DNA from: Leadbetterella byssophila_A
GTDB taxonomy: Bacteria; Bacteroidota; Bacteroidia; Cytophagales; Spirosomataceae
Reading direction: 5' to 3'
Length of the DNA stretch: 64,000 bases
Assembly: GCA_040394735.1 (NCBI GenBank)
Contig: JBEBRR010000014.1
Location: 1 to 64,000, forward strand
Shown in pieces: positions 17,131 through 26,138 of this stretch. A model generated the notes under the pieces. The model was given only the letters and a program-made list of their open reading frames with translations. It had not been told where the DNA came from and searched no databases. A program made the position numbers and the translations under genes. Each line of letters starts with the position of its first letter. The stretch's first letter is position 1.

Positions 17131-18786
17131 TCACGCCTGATTTGCCTTCTCCACAATCCTTTCCTCTGCCACACTGCCGATAGTAGCTACATTGAACACC
17201 CCCCAGTGCGTGGCGCTGGCATTCCGGAAGTCGTCCTGGTATTTTTTGGTAATGGTTTCCTCCTTCAGGTAGGCACCGATAGGCGTAGTGGGAAAGATCT
17301 CCTCGTAGCTGAGCATCTGGCTGAAGGAGATACGCCGGTAGATGTGGCTGCGCGACAGGTTTTTAATATCATCCAGTCCGGTGGCGCCCAGAAGTTCCAC
17401 CACACTCTTTACGGTATTGTTATGGTAATTGGCTACCCGGGTTTTTTTGTCTTCCACCACCAGCCCCACGGTGAGCCGGGGATCCTGCGTGGCTACTCCC
17501 ACCGGGCATTTATTGGTATTGCACTGAAGCGCCTGGATACAGCCCACCGCCAGCATCATGGCCCGTGCCGAATAGCAGGCATCAGCACCTAACGCCAGAG
17601 CGCGCACAATATGGAAGCCGGAAGTGATCTTTCCTGAAGCAAATACCTTGATATGCTTCTTGATATCCAGGCCGCGTAAAACATTCACCGCAAAGTCAAG
17701 GCCGTCAAGCAGGGGGGCTCCCACGTAGTTCGAGAATTCCTGGGGAGCAGCACCGGTGCCTCCTTCCGCTCCGTCTACGGTAATGAAGTCGGGGTAGGTG
17801 TCTGTTTCTATCATAGCTTTGCAGATACTGATAAACTCGCTTTTGTGGCCGATGCAAAGCTTGAAGCCCACAGGCTTGCCGCCAGACAGCGCACGGCATT
17901 GTTTAATAAATGCAATCAGGCCCAGCGGCGAATCAAACGCCTTATGGAAGGGCGGCGAAGCTACCAGGGTATAGGGCTCGATGTTCCGGGCGCGGGCTAT
18001 TTCCGGGGTGTTTTTAGCCGCCGGAAGAATTCCGCCGTGGCCCGGCTTGGCTCCCTGGGAGATTTTGATCTCCACCATTTTGATATTCGGGTGCTTCGCC
18101 CTTTCTTCAAACTGTACGGGGTCAAAGCCGCCGTCAGCGGCCCGGCAGCCAAAGTAGCCGGTTCCGATCTGCCAGATCACATCTCCCCCGTGCTTCAGGT
18201 GGTACTCGCTTACCCCGCCTTCGCCGGTATTATGGGCAAATCTCCCTATTCTGGCCCCGCCGTTCATAGCTTCCACGGCATTGCTGCTCAGTGAGCCGTA
18301 GCTCATGGCAGAGATATTCAGAATACTGCAGGAGTAAGGCTGGAGACAATCTTTGTTTCCTACCTTTATCCGCAGGTCATGATCCATCTTATGGAAGTCT
18401 TTGGGTGCCATGGAATGGGCCAGCCATTCGTACCCCTCCGAATATACGTCAAGCTGTGTTCCGAAAGGCATGGTATCGTTCTCCTTCTTGGCCCGCTGGT
18501 AAACGGTAGAGCGGTCTACCCTGTTCAGCGGGCGGCCGTCAATATCCGATTCGATAAAATACTGGTAGATCTTGGGCCGCATTTCTTCCATAAAGAATCT
18601 GAGCCGGCCGAATACCGGGTAAATCCGCATGATGGAATGGCGGGTCTGTATCATATCGTAGTATCCCATTCCCGTAAAAAACATTACGGCTCCCAGCACT
18701 ACATACCAGTTAGGATTCATATAAACAGACAACAGCACGAGGAAAATAATCAGGGCCGTTGAAAAGATAACAAACGTTTTACGCAT
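17131..18786 (-). CDS. FMN-binding glutamate-synthase-family protein, membrane-anchored
   Basis: The 551-residue protein begins with two membrane segments (about 5-40) followed by the glutamate synthase FMN/iron-sulfur barrel. Motifs: ISAMSYGSLSSNAVEA, GEGGVSEYH, KISQGAKPGHGG, TVDGAEGGTGAAP and the 3Fe-4S type cysteines in CIQALQCNTNKCPVGVATQ. Archaeal-type GltB relatives carry this domain without the glutaminase part. It has no adjacent small subunit and no GATase domain, so it may not make glutamate; an oxidoreductase role facing the cytoplasm is likely. It stands alone between long gaps. Confidence 0.9.
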   Translation of the reverse strand: MRKTFVIFSTALIIFLVLLSVYMNPNWYVVLGAVMFFTGMGYYDMIQTRHSIMRIYPVFGRLRFFMEEMRPKIYQYFIESDIDGRPLNRVDRSTVYQRAKKENDTMPFGTQLDVYSEGYEWLAHSMAPKDFHKMDHDLRIKVGNKDCLQPYSCSILNISAMSYGSLSSNAVEAMNGGARIGRFAHNTGEGGVSEYHLKHGGDVIWQIGTGYFGCRAADGGFDPVQFEERAKHPNIKMVEIKISQGAKPGHGGILPAAKNTPEIARARNIEPYTLVASPPFHKAFDSPLGLIAFIKQCRALSGGKPVGFKLCIGHKSEFISICKAMIETDTYPDFITVDGAEGGTGAAPQEFSNYVGAPLLDGLDFAVNVLRGLDIKKHIKVFASGKITSGFHIVRALALGADACYSARAMMLAVGCIQALQCNTNKCPVGVATQDPRLTVGLVVEDKKTRVANYHNNTVKSVVELLGATGLDDIKNLSRSHIYRRISFSQMLSYEEIFPTTPIGAYLKEETITKKYQDDFRNASATHWGVFNVATIGSVAEERIVEKANQA

Positions 18787-18974
18787 TGCAAACAGGTAAA
18801 TTTGAATGCAAGCTACAGCGATTTGGGAAATAAAAAAAATGAGTTATTGTTATTCAGAATAAATATAAAATAGGACGTATAGAAGAAAAACTGGTATTTT
18901 TCGAGGTGTAAAATTTATTCGATGGCAACTCCCGGACTTCAAAGGATTTTATTCTGCTTTTAGCGCAGAAGGAA

Positions 18975-19014
18975 TAAAAAAAACCGGGACGACCCAAAAT
19001 CGGCCATCCCGGTT
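18975..19014 (-). terminator. Intrinsic terminator after the GMC dehydrogenase operon
   Basis: AACCGGGA (18982-18989) pairs with TCCCGGTT (19007-19014). On the minus strand the stem is followed by a run of T residues (complement of the A-run 18975-18981). It lies about 15 bases beyond the stop of the GMC gene. Confidence 0.88.
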
Positions 19015-19029
19015 AAAAACAAAAACGCA

Positions 19030-20736
19030 CTAGATGTTCTGCTTCTTCAACTCATTTACGGCGTGATCTGCCGCTCTGGCCGTCAGGGCCATATAAGTCA
19101 GTGACGGGTTAACGCAGGATGAGGAGGCCATACATGCGCCGTCAGTTACATACACGTTCTCAGCACCCCATACCTGGTTGTTGGCGTTGAGAACAGATGT
19201 TTTAGGATCACGGCCCATGCGCGCCGTGCCCATTTCGTGGATACCGATACCCGGTGCCTTCTCCTTGTCGTGATAGGTACGAACGTTTTTGAGACCGGCT
19301 GCTTCCAGCATAGCGGCTGCTTCACTTTCCATGGCTTCGCGCATTTTCCATTCGTTTTCACGCCAGGCGGCATCAAAGTTGATGATGGGGAGGCCCCACT
19401 GATCTTTGTTCTGCGACAGGGTGAAGCGGTTTCTCTGGTCGGGCAGTGTCTCACCGAAACCGCCTATACCGAAGCTCCATCCGCCCAGCTGGGTGTAGGT
19501 AGCCTTCAGCTCAGCCCCGATCAGGTCACCGGCGCCTTTATTTCCTCTGCTGCCACCGCCCTGATAGCCAAAGCCGCGGAGGAAATCACGTTTGTCCGAG
19601 CCCCAGTTGGCAAACCGGGGAATATAAATACCGTTAGGTCTTTTTCCGAAGAAATACATGTCTTCAAAGCCTTCCCAGGCTCCGGAAGCTCCCACGCCGA
19701 GATGGTGGTCCATGATGTTTCTTCCCAACTGGTCGGAAGCATTTCCCAGGCCGTTGGGATGGGTCTTGGACTTCGACTGCATCAGGATCCATGCCGAGCC
19801 GATAGCCCCGGCATTCAGGAAAATGACCTTGCTGTAGAATTCCTCTGTTTTTTTTGTATTCTGATCAACGGTTCTTACGCCAATGGCTTTTTTCTTCTCA
19901 TCATCGAAGATCACTTCATAAACGATCTTGTCATTGATCAGCGTCAGGTTATTGGTTCTTTCCGCAGCCGGCAGGGTAGAGGCCTGGGTGCTGAAGTAAG
20001 CGCCGTAGGGACAACCCTTGATACATTTGTTCCGGTACTGGCAGGCGGTTCTTCCCAATGCAAGCTGCTCTTCAGTAGGATGGGTCAGGTGAGCTACCCG
20101 GCCGATGGTCAGGTAACGGCCTTTGAAGTTACTTTCAATGCCTTTTCTTACCTCGCGTTCCACGCAGTTGAGCTCCATGGCCGGCTGAAAATCACTGTCG
20201 GGCAGTACGTCAAGCCCGCGCTTTTCTCCTGAAACCCCGGCAAATTTCTCCACATAGCTATACCAGGGGGCAAGGTCTTTGTAACGGATAGGCCAGTCGA
20301 TACCCACGCCTTCTTCGCCATTGGCTGTAAAATCTCTTTCGTTCCAGCGGTAAACCTGGCGCCCCCAGTGCAGCGATTTTCCTCCCGTGTGGTAAGCCCG
20401 CATCCAGTCGAAACGCTGGGTCTCCTCATAAGGATCATCGATGTCTTTTACAAAGAGGTTCTGGGTAGATTCATTGATGGTATAACCGGTTCTGATCCCT
20501 GCCCAGTAATCTTTTTTCATTTGTTCGGTAAGACGGTTCCGGTGCGGGAAGTCAAACGACTCCTTCATGGCGGTGTCATACCCTTCTATATGTTTTAATT
20601 CACGCCCTCTTTCTATCATGAGGACCTTCAGGCCTTTTTCAGTTAATTCTTTTGCTGCCCATCCTCCGGAAACACCTGAGCCTACTACAATGGCGTCATA
20701 TGTTACGGATTCTTTTCCTTTTCCTTGAATATTCAT
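19030..20736 (-). CDS. GMC-family FAD oxidoreductase (gluconate 2-dehydrogenase large-subunit type)
   Basis: The 568-residue flavoprotein has an N-terminal dinucleotide-binding motif VVGSGVSGGWAAKEL (17-31) followed by MIERGREL. The conserved CIKGCPYGA segment is near residue 235 and the C-terminal GMC catalytic region includes IGIHEMGTARMG (catalytic His) and SSSCVNPSLTYMALT. It has no own export signal; partner-assisted Tat export with subunit 3 is known for this family. It oxidises a sugar or sugar acid in the periplasm and passes electrons on, usually to a cytochrome that is not present here. The gene lies 24 bases after the subunit 3 gene. Confidence 0.9.
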   Translation of the reverse strand: MNIQGKGKESVTYDAIVVGSGVSGGWAAKELTEKGLKVLMIERGRELKHIEGYDTAMKESFDFPHRNRLTEQMKKDYWAGIRTGYTINESTQNLFVKDIDDPYEETQRFDWMRAYHTGGKSLHWGRQVYRWNERDFTANGEEGVGIDWPIRYKDLAPWYSYVEKFAGVSGEKRGLDVLPDSDFQPAMELNCVEREVRKGIESNFKGRYLTIGRVAHLTHPTEEQLALGRTACQYRNKCIKGCPYGAYFSTQASTLPAAERTNNLTLINDKIVYEVIFDDEKKKAIGVRTVDQNTKKTEEFYSKVIFLNAGAIGSAWILMQSKSKTHPNGLGNASDQLGRNIMDHHLGVGASGAWEGFEDMYFFGKRPNGIYIPRFANWGSDKRDFLRGFGYQGGGSRGNKGAGDLIGAELKATYTQLGGWSFGIGGFGETLPDQRNRFTLSQNKDQWGLPIINFDAAWRENEWKMREAMESEAAAMLEAAGLKNVRTYHDKEKAPGIGIHEMGTARMGRDPKTSVLNANNQVWGAENVYVTDGACMASSSCVNPSLTYMALTARAADHAVNELKKQNI

Positions 20737-20760
20737 TGTTAAACGATGGTTGAAACGGGT

Positions 20761-21387
20761 TTACGAATAAGCTCTCTGATCCGGGGAAACCTTAATACAA
20801 GGGTCGAATTTGCCCGGTACCGGACTGTAATCAAACGCCTTGGTGACACCATACTCCGAAGAGTAGTACCCGAAGATGGTCAGGTCACGAACCAGGGTAT
20901 AGAAAGGAATAGGAGGGTCTTTTTTGGTGTGATCCTCTTTTACCTTGCCCGTTTCCGCATCCACAATTTTCACTTTGTCGGCTTCTTCTCTCTCTGCACG
21001 GGCTTTGTCACGCATGGTTAACAGTACGGCCATCTTATTGGCATCATCAAGGGATACAAAACTTCCGCCCAGCTTCTTGGATTCTTCTTCGAGGTCTTTC
21101 AGACCCGCCATAAAATGTTTCTGCTGATCTTCATTGTAACAGTCTTTCAGAAGTATTTCAATCACTTCCGCTACTCCCGTATCTTTTGCGCCGGGCGTGT
21201 CGGTCTTGGGAATGATCACTTCTGCAATTTCAGCAAGGAGTGAACGTTGATCCGTGTCCAGACTAAACGCGGAGGCCGCAGAATCGGAGGGAGACTTGCA
21301 ACTGTTGAGAATGGCAGCTAAACTGGGAGCGGTAATGGCACCGCCCACCATGAGAGCTACTCTCTGTAAGGCTAATCTTCTTTTCAC
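20761..21387 (-). CDS. Gluconate 2-dehydrogenase subunit 3-like protein
   Basis: The 208-residue protein begins at GTG 21387 with a twin-arginine-like signal (KRRLALQRVALMVGGA) ending in a Cys (LNSCKS) that could be lipidated. The body matches the subunit 3 family: LLAEIAEVIIPKTDTPGAKDTGV, CYNEDQQKHFMAGLKDLEEES and the closing FDYSPVPGKFDPCI. It is the partner that is exported with the GMC subunit. No ATG lies in a better position, and the signal fits GTG. The 358-base region upstream carries the promoter, which I cannot define. Confidence 0.88.
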   Translation of the reverse strand: MKRRLALQRVALMVGGAITAPSLAAILNSCKSPSDSAASAFSLDTDQRSLLAEIAEVIIPKTDTPGAKDTGVAEVIEILLKDCYNEDQQKHFMAGLKDLEEESKKLGGSFVSLDDANKMAVLLTMRDKARAEREEADKVKIVDAETGKVKEDHTKKDPPIPFYTLVRDLTIFGYYSSEYGVTKAFDYSPVPGKFDPCIKVSPDQRAYS

Positions 21388-21769
21388 GTATTAATACAAA
21401 TGTTATGGTTGATGTAAAACAGGTTTAAAAGTAACGAAGTATGTTAATTTATCATGAATTATTAGGGCGATTTCTTAGTGGATTGCTGCTATATAGAATA
21501 TTTATAAATAATGCAGGGATTTGTTGAGGATATATTTGCAGGGATATGGTAAAATATTCAGCAGGCTAATATCTCTATTAAATATTGTATAATATTTCTG
21601 GTTTATGGCAGGGGTTTTCTTCTGTATCGGGTGGCGCATGACGGATGATGAACAAAGTCCGGCCTGAAGGTTAATATTGTACTTCAAACTTTCCGGCTAC
21701 CACCTGTGTATTTTTATTGCCTGAAAGAAAGGGAAATAGGTATTTTTGGGGCACCTGTTAAATACCTAT
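21388..21769. other. AT-rich gap between divergent units, no gene seen
   Basis: The gap holds regulatory DNA for the dehydrogenase operon (leftward) and the glycosyltransferase (rightward). AATATT/AATATT at 21581-21596 form a small palindrome, and TATATTTG at 21531-21538 looks like a -7 on the plus strand without a matching -33. A 61-codon minus-strand frame at 21502-21687 starts with TTG and resembles nothing known. Confidence 0.5.
21717..21748 (+). promoter_or_regulatory. Promoter of the glycosyltransferase gene
   Basis: TTG at 21717-21719 and TATTTTTG (TAnnTTTG) at 21741-21748 are 21 bases apart. The -7 element lies 21 bases before ATG 21770, which also argues against the upstream TTG 21746 as the start codon. 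Confidence 0.6.
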
Positions 21770-23311
21770 ATGAACAGACGGATACTTATTCCCGGCAGCC
21801 TGGTTCTGCTGAAATTTTTGCTGCAATTTTTGCTGGTCAGAGAGGTGTATGAGCTTCACCGGGATGAGTTTCTGCATCTTGATCAGGCCCATCACCTTGC
21901 ATGGGGGTATTTTTCTACACCTCCTTTTACTTCGTGGATTTCGTGGCTGATCCGTGAATTGGGGAACTCGGAATTCTGGGTCCGGTTTTTTCCGGCATTG
22001 TTCGGTGCCCTGACCCTTATAGTGGTCTGGAAGACCATAGAAGAGATGAAAGGAAACCGGTATGCGCTGGTTCTGGGTACAGTGTGTGTATTGTTCTCCC
22101 CGCTGTTGCGGCTGAACGGGCTGTTTCAGCCTAATTCGTTTGATGTGCTGGCCTGGACCGCGTTGTATTATTTTCTGATGAGATACCTGCGTACCGAACA
22201 GGCAAAATGGCTGTACTGGGTTGCCGTGTGCTTTGGACTGGGTTTCCTGAACAAGTATAACATCGCATTTCTGCTTCTGGGGCTGCTGCCTGCGCTGTTG
22301 GTGGGCCCGCACCGTAAAATAGTATTACGGAAAGAATTTTACGGGGCGGTCTTACTGGCTTTTGTTATTATTCTTCCGAACCTTCTCTGGCAGTACCGCC
22401 ATGGGTTTCCGGTGCTGCACCACATGGAGCTTCTGAAGAAATATCACCTGGTGCATGTCAACAGGGTTGACTTCCTTAAGGATCAGCTTCTTTATGTTTT
22501 AGCTGCATTCCCGGTTTTTGCAGCTTCTCTTTACGGGCTGCTGTTTTACCGTCCGTTTTACCGGTACCGTTTTTTTGTATGGAATCTTATCTTTACGCTG
22601 GGAGTATTTACTTATTTTAAAGCCAAGTCTTATTATGCCCTCGGAATTTACCCGGTGTATATGACATGGGGGGCGGTTTATCTCGGCGAGTTGCTGAAGA
22701 CGGGCCGGAAGAGGTATCTGCAGCCGGTGATTGCGGCATTACCTGTGCTGCTGACGGTTCTGGTCATTCCCGTGGAATTTCCTGTCAGAACGCCGCAGCA
22801 GTTTGTGGAATTTGCCAAACGTAAACCGGAATGGGGAATGCACCGCTGGGAAGACGGCAGAAAATATCCCATATCCCAGGATTTTGCCGATATGATCGGA
22901 TGGAAAGAGCTGGCAGAGAAAACAGAGCGGATCTACAATACCCTGCCGGAAAAGGAGCAGGTACTTATCCTCTGTGATAATTACGGCCAGGCCGGGGCTA
23001 TCAATTACTATACCCGCGGACGCCTCCGGGCTGATTCCTTTCATACGGATTACGTGGGCTGGTTTGACCTGTCAAAGCCCTACAGGCATCTTATCCGGAT
23101 CAAGAATGCCGGCAACCGGGAGGAGGAACTGGGAAAAACCCTGCCGGTTTTTGAAAGCGGCGCACTGGCGGACTCCATCGCCAACCCGATTGCAAGAGAA
23201 TACAAAACCGACATTTTTGTTTTCAGAAATGCGAAGATCGATATCAATGAGCGAATACGGGCGGAGATCAGGAGCGAAAAAGCGGCAATCAGTGGAAAGC
23301 GAGAAGATTGA
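21770..23311 (+). CDS. ArnT/GT39-like membrane glycosyltransferase
   Basis: The protein (513 residues from ATG 21770) has an N-terminal membrane helix, then the acidic first-loop motif HRDEFLHLDQAHHLAWGYF (near residues 30-48), which holds the catalytic acidic residues of PMT/ArnT-type GT-C enzymes. About nine to eleven hydrophobic helices follow (FFPALFGALTLIVVW; NIAFLLLGLLPALLVG; others) and a soluble C-terminal domain. Family role: transfer of a lipid-linked sugar to a protein or lipid on the outer face of the inner membrane. Acceptor unknown. The gene is convergent with the Spx-like gene, 12 bases apart. Confidence 0.87.
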   Translation: MNRRILIPGSLVLLKFLLQFLLVREVYELHRDEFLHLDQAHHLAWGYFSTPPFTSWISWLIRELGNSEFWVRFFPALFGALTLIVVWKTIEEMKGNRYALVLGTVCVLFSPLLRLNGLFQPNSFDVLAWTALYYFLMRYLRTEQAKWLYWVAVCFGLGFLNKYNIAFLLLGLLPALLVGPHRKIVLRKEFYGAVLLAFVIILPNLLWQYRHGFPVLHHMELLKKYHLVHVNRVDFLKDQLLYVLAAFPVFAASLYGLLFYRPFYRYRFFVWNLIFTLGVFTYFKAKSYYALGIYPVYMTWGAVYLGELLKTGRKRYLQPVIAALPVLLTVLVIPVEFPVRTPQQFVEFAKRKPEWGMHRWEDGRKYPISQDFADMIGWKELAEKTERIYNTLPEKEQVLILCDNYGQAGAINYYTRGRLRADSFHTDYVGWFDLSKPYRHLIRIKNAGNREEELGKTLPVFESGALADSIANPIAREYKTDIFVFRNAKIDINERIRAEIRSEKAAISGKRED

Positions 23312-23323
23312 ACGGCAGAGCCG

Positions 23324-23671
23324 TCAGTTAAAAAGGCTGTCGTACTCCTCCCTTTTAAATCCCAGCAGCGTTTTCCCACCGGTTTCCACCACCGGGCGTT
23401 TTACTATAGAAGTATGTTCCTGTAGAATGGGAATAGCTGATTGGGGGCTTTCCAAGGCCTCTTTGGCGGGGTCATCCAGGTCTTTGTATGTAGTGCTGTT
23501 TTTGTTAACTACTTTGTTAATTCCCGCAGCGGAGAACCATTCTTCCAGCTTTTCCGCTGAAATTCCCTCGGTTTTGAAATTATGAAAAGAAACCGGTATA
23601 TTCTTATCCTTAAAATAAGTAAGTGCCTTTTTTACGGTGTCGCAGTTAGGGATTCCGTATAGTTTAACCAT
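23324..23671 (-). CDS. ArsC/Spx/YffB-like thioredoxin-fold protein
   Basis: The 115-residue protein starts at ATG 23671 with the family signature VKLYGIPNCDTVKKALTYF. A single active-site Cys (residue 10) is followed by DTV instead of a CxxC, as in YffB-type members. Later come KNSTTYKD, then PILQEHTSIVKRPVVETGG with the conserved KRP. The family includes arsenate reductases and the Spx regulators; YffB-type proteins are probably glutathione-dependent or low-molecular-weight thiol reductases. Upstream-extended translation from 23767 is not supported by the family pattern. Confidence 0.88.
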   Translation of the reverse strand: MVKLYGIPNCDTVKKALTYFKDKNIPVSFHNFKTEGISAEKLEEWFSAAGINKVVNKNSTTYKDLDDPAKEALESPQSAIPILQEHTSIVKRPVVETGGKTLLGFKREEYDSLFN

Positions 23672-23791
23672 AATCTGATCGTTATATAAAGATAACCGGA
23701 GAGAGCAGAAATTAGTTCTGACCGGATTGTAATGACGATTGACGGTTGGGGTGGTTCGCCGGGTCAATCGTTCGCCGCAAATTTTGTTCCT

Positions 23792-24823
23792 ATGAAATAT
23801 ATTATCATCTTACTCTTCCTTTCTTTCCCGGCCGGTGCCCAGCAGCTGAAATGGGAAAAAAACCTGAAGGATGCTTTTCTGAAAGCCCGCCAGCAGGATA
23901 AGGTACTGTTTGTGGAGTTCTATTCGCCGGGTTGTCCTTATTGCCAGCGGATAGCTCCGTTTTTTAAAGAAAAGGCGGTAGCAGACCTCTATAATACAGC
24001 GTTCATCAATTACCAGCTGAATGTGGAAACAGACGAGGCCCGGGAGTTCACAGAACGTATGAACCTGGATGTATACGGAATCCCTTATTTTTTGTTTTTC
24101 AGGGCCGATTCAACACTCGTACATGCCCGTGAAGTTTCGGCCGAGCTGAACTCGGTGCTGCAGCCGGGAAAGATGGTGACCGAAAAAACCTATACGGGAG
24201 AAAATTATGCCCGCCGGTTCGGGGCCGGTGAGCGCAGCGAGAATTTTCTGACCCATTATGCCCTGTTCTCCCGTGTGAAGAAAGATACCTTAACCAACAG
24301 GAGGATCATCGATGCGCTTTGGGAAAGTTACCCGGTAGAAAAGAGGAATTCCAGGACCTCCTGGATTATCCTGAAGAAAGCCCTGATGGATGCTCAAAAC
24401 GGCTTTGCGGATTACTGGCTCGCTAATGCGTCACAGGCTGCGGAATATGAAACAGGCCAGGCGCAGGCCAATGTGGAAAGCGCTTTTTCACGTATATTCT
24501 ATGGAACGCTGTTCGGCCGGGAAGCTAAAAGCTTCAGTGCCGCCCAATGGAAGGCACTGAGAGAAAAATTTACACCGGTGCTGGGAGAAAAGGAAACACA
24601 GGGGCTGACCTGGGAAAAGGAGATGCTGGCTCACCTCCGTGAAGGCCATACGGCGGAGGCAGTAAGGGTCGGCGAGCAGGCTGCCCGGTACAGTGTCAGT
24701 GATGCCGCCGGTCTGACCTACCTGGCCCGGGTGCTGGAGAACAATTGTAACGAAAAAGCCTGCAGGGAAGCCGTATCTGCCTGGCGGGAATCGGCACGCC
24801 GTTTGCAGGAGCAAAGAAATTAG
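23792..24823 (+). CDS. Secreted thioredoxin-fold protein with helical C-terminal domain (paralogue 1 of 3)
   Basis: The 343-residue protein starts at ATG 23792 with a signal peptide (IIILLFLSFPAGAQ). A thioredoxin domain follows with active site CPYC in FYSPGCPYCQRIAPFF (near residues 44-58) and the cis-proline strand YGIPYFLFF. A helical domain of about 200 residues then follows, shared with the next two genes (NGFADYWLANASQAAEYE). Periplasmic; likely a disulfide reductase or isomerase. It is the most diverged of the three. The C-terminal TPR-like end is shorter than in its neighbours. Confidence 0.82.
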   Translation: MKYIIILLFLSFPAGAQQLKWEKNLKDAFLKARQQDKVLFVEFYSPGCPYCQRIAPFFKEKAVADLYNTAFINYQLNVETDEAREFTERMNLDVYGIPYFLFFRADSTLVHAREVSAELNSVLQPGKMVTEKTYTGENYARRFGAGERSENFLTHYALFSRVKKDTLTNRRIIDALWESYPVEKRNSRTSWIILKKALMDAQNGFADYWLANASQAAEYETGQAQANVESAFSRIFYGTLFGREAKSFSAAQWKALREKFTPVLGEKETQGLTWEKEMLAHLREGHTAEAVRVGEQAARYSVSDAAGLTYLARVLENNCNEKACREAVSAWRESARRLQEQRN

Positions 24824-24884
24824 GAAGTAAAGCAACATAATCTGCTTCGCTGATGTTCTTATAATAAGATGACCAGTATTATAC

Positions 24885-26132
24885 ATGAAATTTAAAACCG
24901 CTTATTTATTACCTGCCTTATTAAGTGCCCTGTTTCTTACGGGCTGTAACTCAGAGTCGAAGCAGGAACAGGCTGAAGAAACCGTGATTGATTCCAATGC
25001 CGTTACCTGGGTACCCGACATCACTGAAGCACTGGCCAAAGCCAAAGCCACCGGCAAACTGCTCTTTGTAGAATGCTATTCGCCCACCTGCCCGATATGC
25101 CAGTCAATAGAACCTTATTTCAGCACGCCCGAAGTGGCAGAACGCTATAACACGGATTTCGTGAACTATAAACTGGATGTAGGTGTGGCAGAACAGGTGA
25201 AGTTCCTGAACGACAGAAATATATGGCTGCCCAGCTTTCCGCAGTTCCTGTTTTTTGACGGTGACGGCAAGCTGGTGCACCAGGGAGAAGTTACCGCTAC
25301 TACGGAGTCTATCCTGGGGGTAGCTGCAGATGCCAAAGCCCCGGAGAAACGTACCGGAAATTATAAAACACGTTTTGACAAAGGCGAGCGGGATTTTGAA
25401 TTCCTGGTAAAGTACGGCGTTTATACCCGGCTGATCAAGGATACGGTAGAGAACCGTAAGGTAGCCGATGCCCTCTTCGAGGTATTCCCTAAAAATGAGA
25501 TCAACAGCGAAACCAGCTGGGCCGCTACCAAAAAAGTGGTGACCAGCGTAGATAACGGTTTCTTCAGGCACTGGATCAACCAGATGCCGAGAGCGGCAGA
25601 GTTTGAGAAAAAGGCCGGTCACGCCGGACAGGAACTTCATAGCCTGGGGGCTATTGTGCAGACATCTGTGGCAAAAGACGGCAAGACTTACAGCACACAG
25701 CAACTGGCGAAGGTGAAAGATTATATCCGGAAGGTAGGTGGCGGGGAGTATGCCGATACGTATGTATGGGAATTTGAAACTCTGGCCAATCTCCGGGAAG
25801 GGAAACCGGCAGCAGCGCTGGCTATAGGCCGGAATATGGCAGGTAAATTTGCCGGGAACGGTCCGTCACTGGTGTACATCACCAAGGTATTTAACGATCA
25901 TTTTCCGGATAACAGCTTTCTCCCGGTAGCCCGCGAATGGATGAGCACGGCTGCGCCCCTGATAGCTGAGCCTAATCAAAAGGCGGAATACCATTACGAG
26001 CTGGCCCGCCTGAACCTGAAAGGAGGAGATAAGGCTGCGGCAGCTGAAAATGCACGTGAAGCGCTGAAGCTGGCCGGTTCAGCCGGCACTGATCTGAAAA
26101 AGTTCAATGACCTGGTGAATTCGCTGAAGTAA
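24885..26132 (+). CDS. Thioredoxin-fold lipoprotein with helical C-terminal domain (paralogue 2 of 3)
   Basis: The 415-residue protein has a lipobox LFLTGC near residue 21, then a thioredoxin domain with CPIC (YSPTCPICQSIEPYF near residues 66-80) and cis-Pro in LPSFPQFLFFDGDG. The helical C-terminal domain (TKKVVTSVDNGFFRHWINQ near 215, LANLREGKPAAALAIGR near 290-305) ends in a TPR-like repeat (YHYELARLNLKGGDKAAAAENA). It sits 61 bases after paralogue 1. Membrane-anchored periplasmic redox protein by inference; target unknown. Confidence 0.83.
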   Translation: MKFKTAYLLPALLSALFLTGCNSESKQEQAEETVIDSNAVTWVPDITEALAKAKATGKLLFVECYSPTCPICQSIEPYFSTPEVAERYNTDFVNYKLDVGVAEQVKFLNDRNIWLPSFPQFLFFDGDGKLVHQGEVTATTESILGVAADAKAPEKRTGNYKTRFDKGERDFEFLVKYGVYTRLIKDTVENRKVADALFEVFPKNEINSETSWAATKKVVTSVDNGFFRHWINQMPRAAEFEKKAGHAGQELHSLGAIVQTSVAKDGKTYSTQQLAKVKDYIRKVGGGEYADTYVWEFETLANLREGKPAAALAIGRNMAGKFAGNGPSLVYITKVFNDHFPDNSFLPVAREWMSTAAPLIAEPNQKAEYHYELARLNLKGGDKAAAAENAREALKLAGSAGTDLKKFNDLVNSLK

Positions 26133-26138
26133 AAAAAT

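Noticed and set aside
21502..21687. 61-codon minus-strand frame
   Set aside because: Starts with TTG, lies in AT-rich regulatory DNA and has no signal peptide or known motif.
23729..23765. Possible sixth heptad locus (TGACGAT, TGACGGT) before the first thioredoxin gene, and a similar short one at 32443-32478
   Set aside because: Only two or three units each; too short to count, although both share ACGATTGACG.
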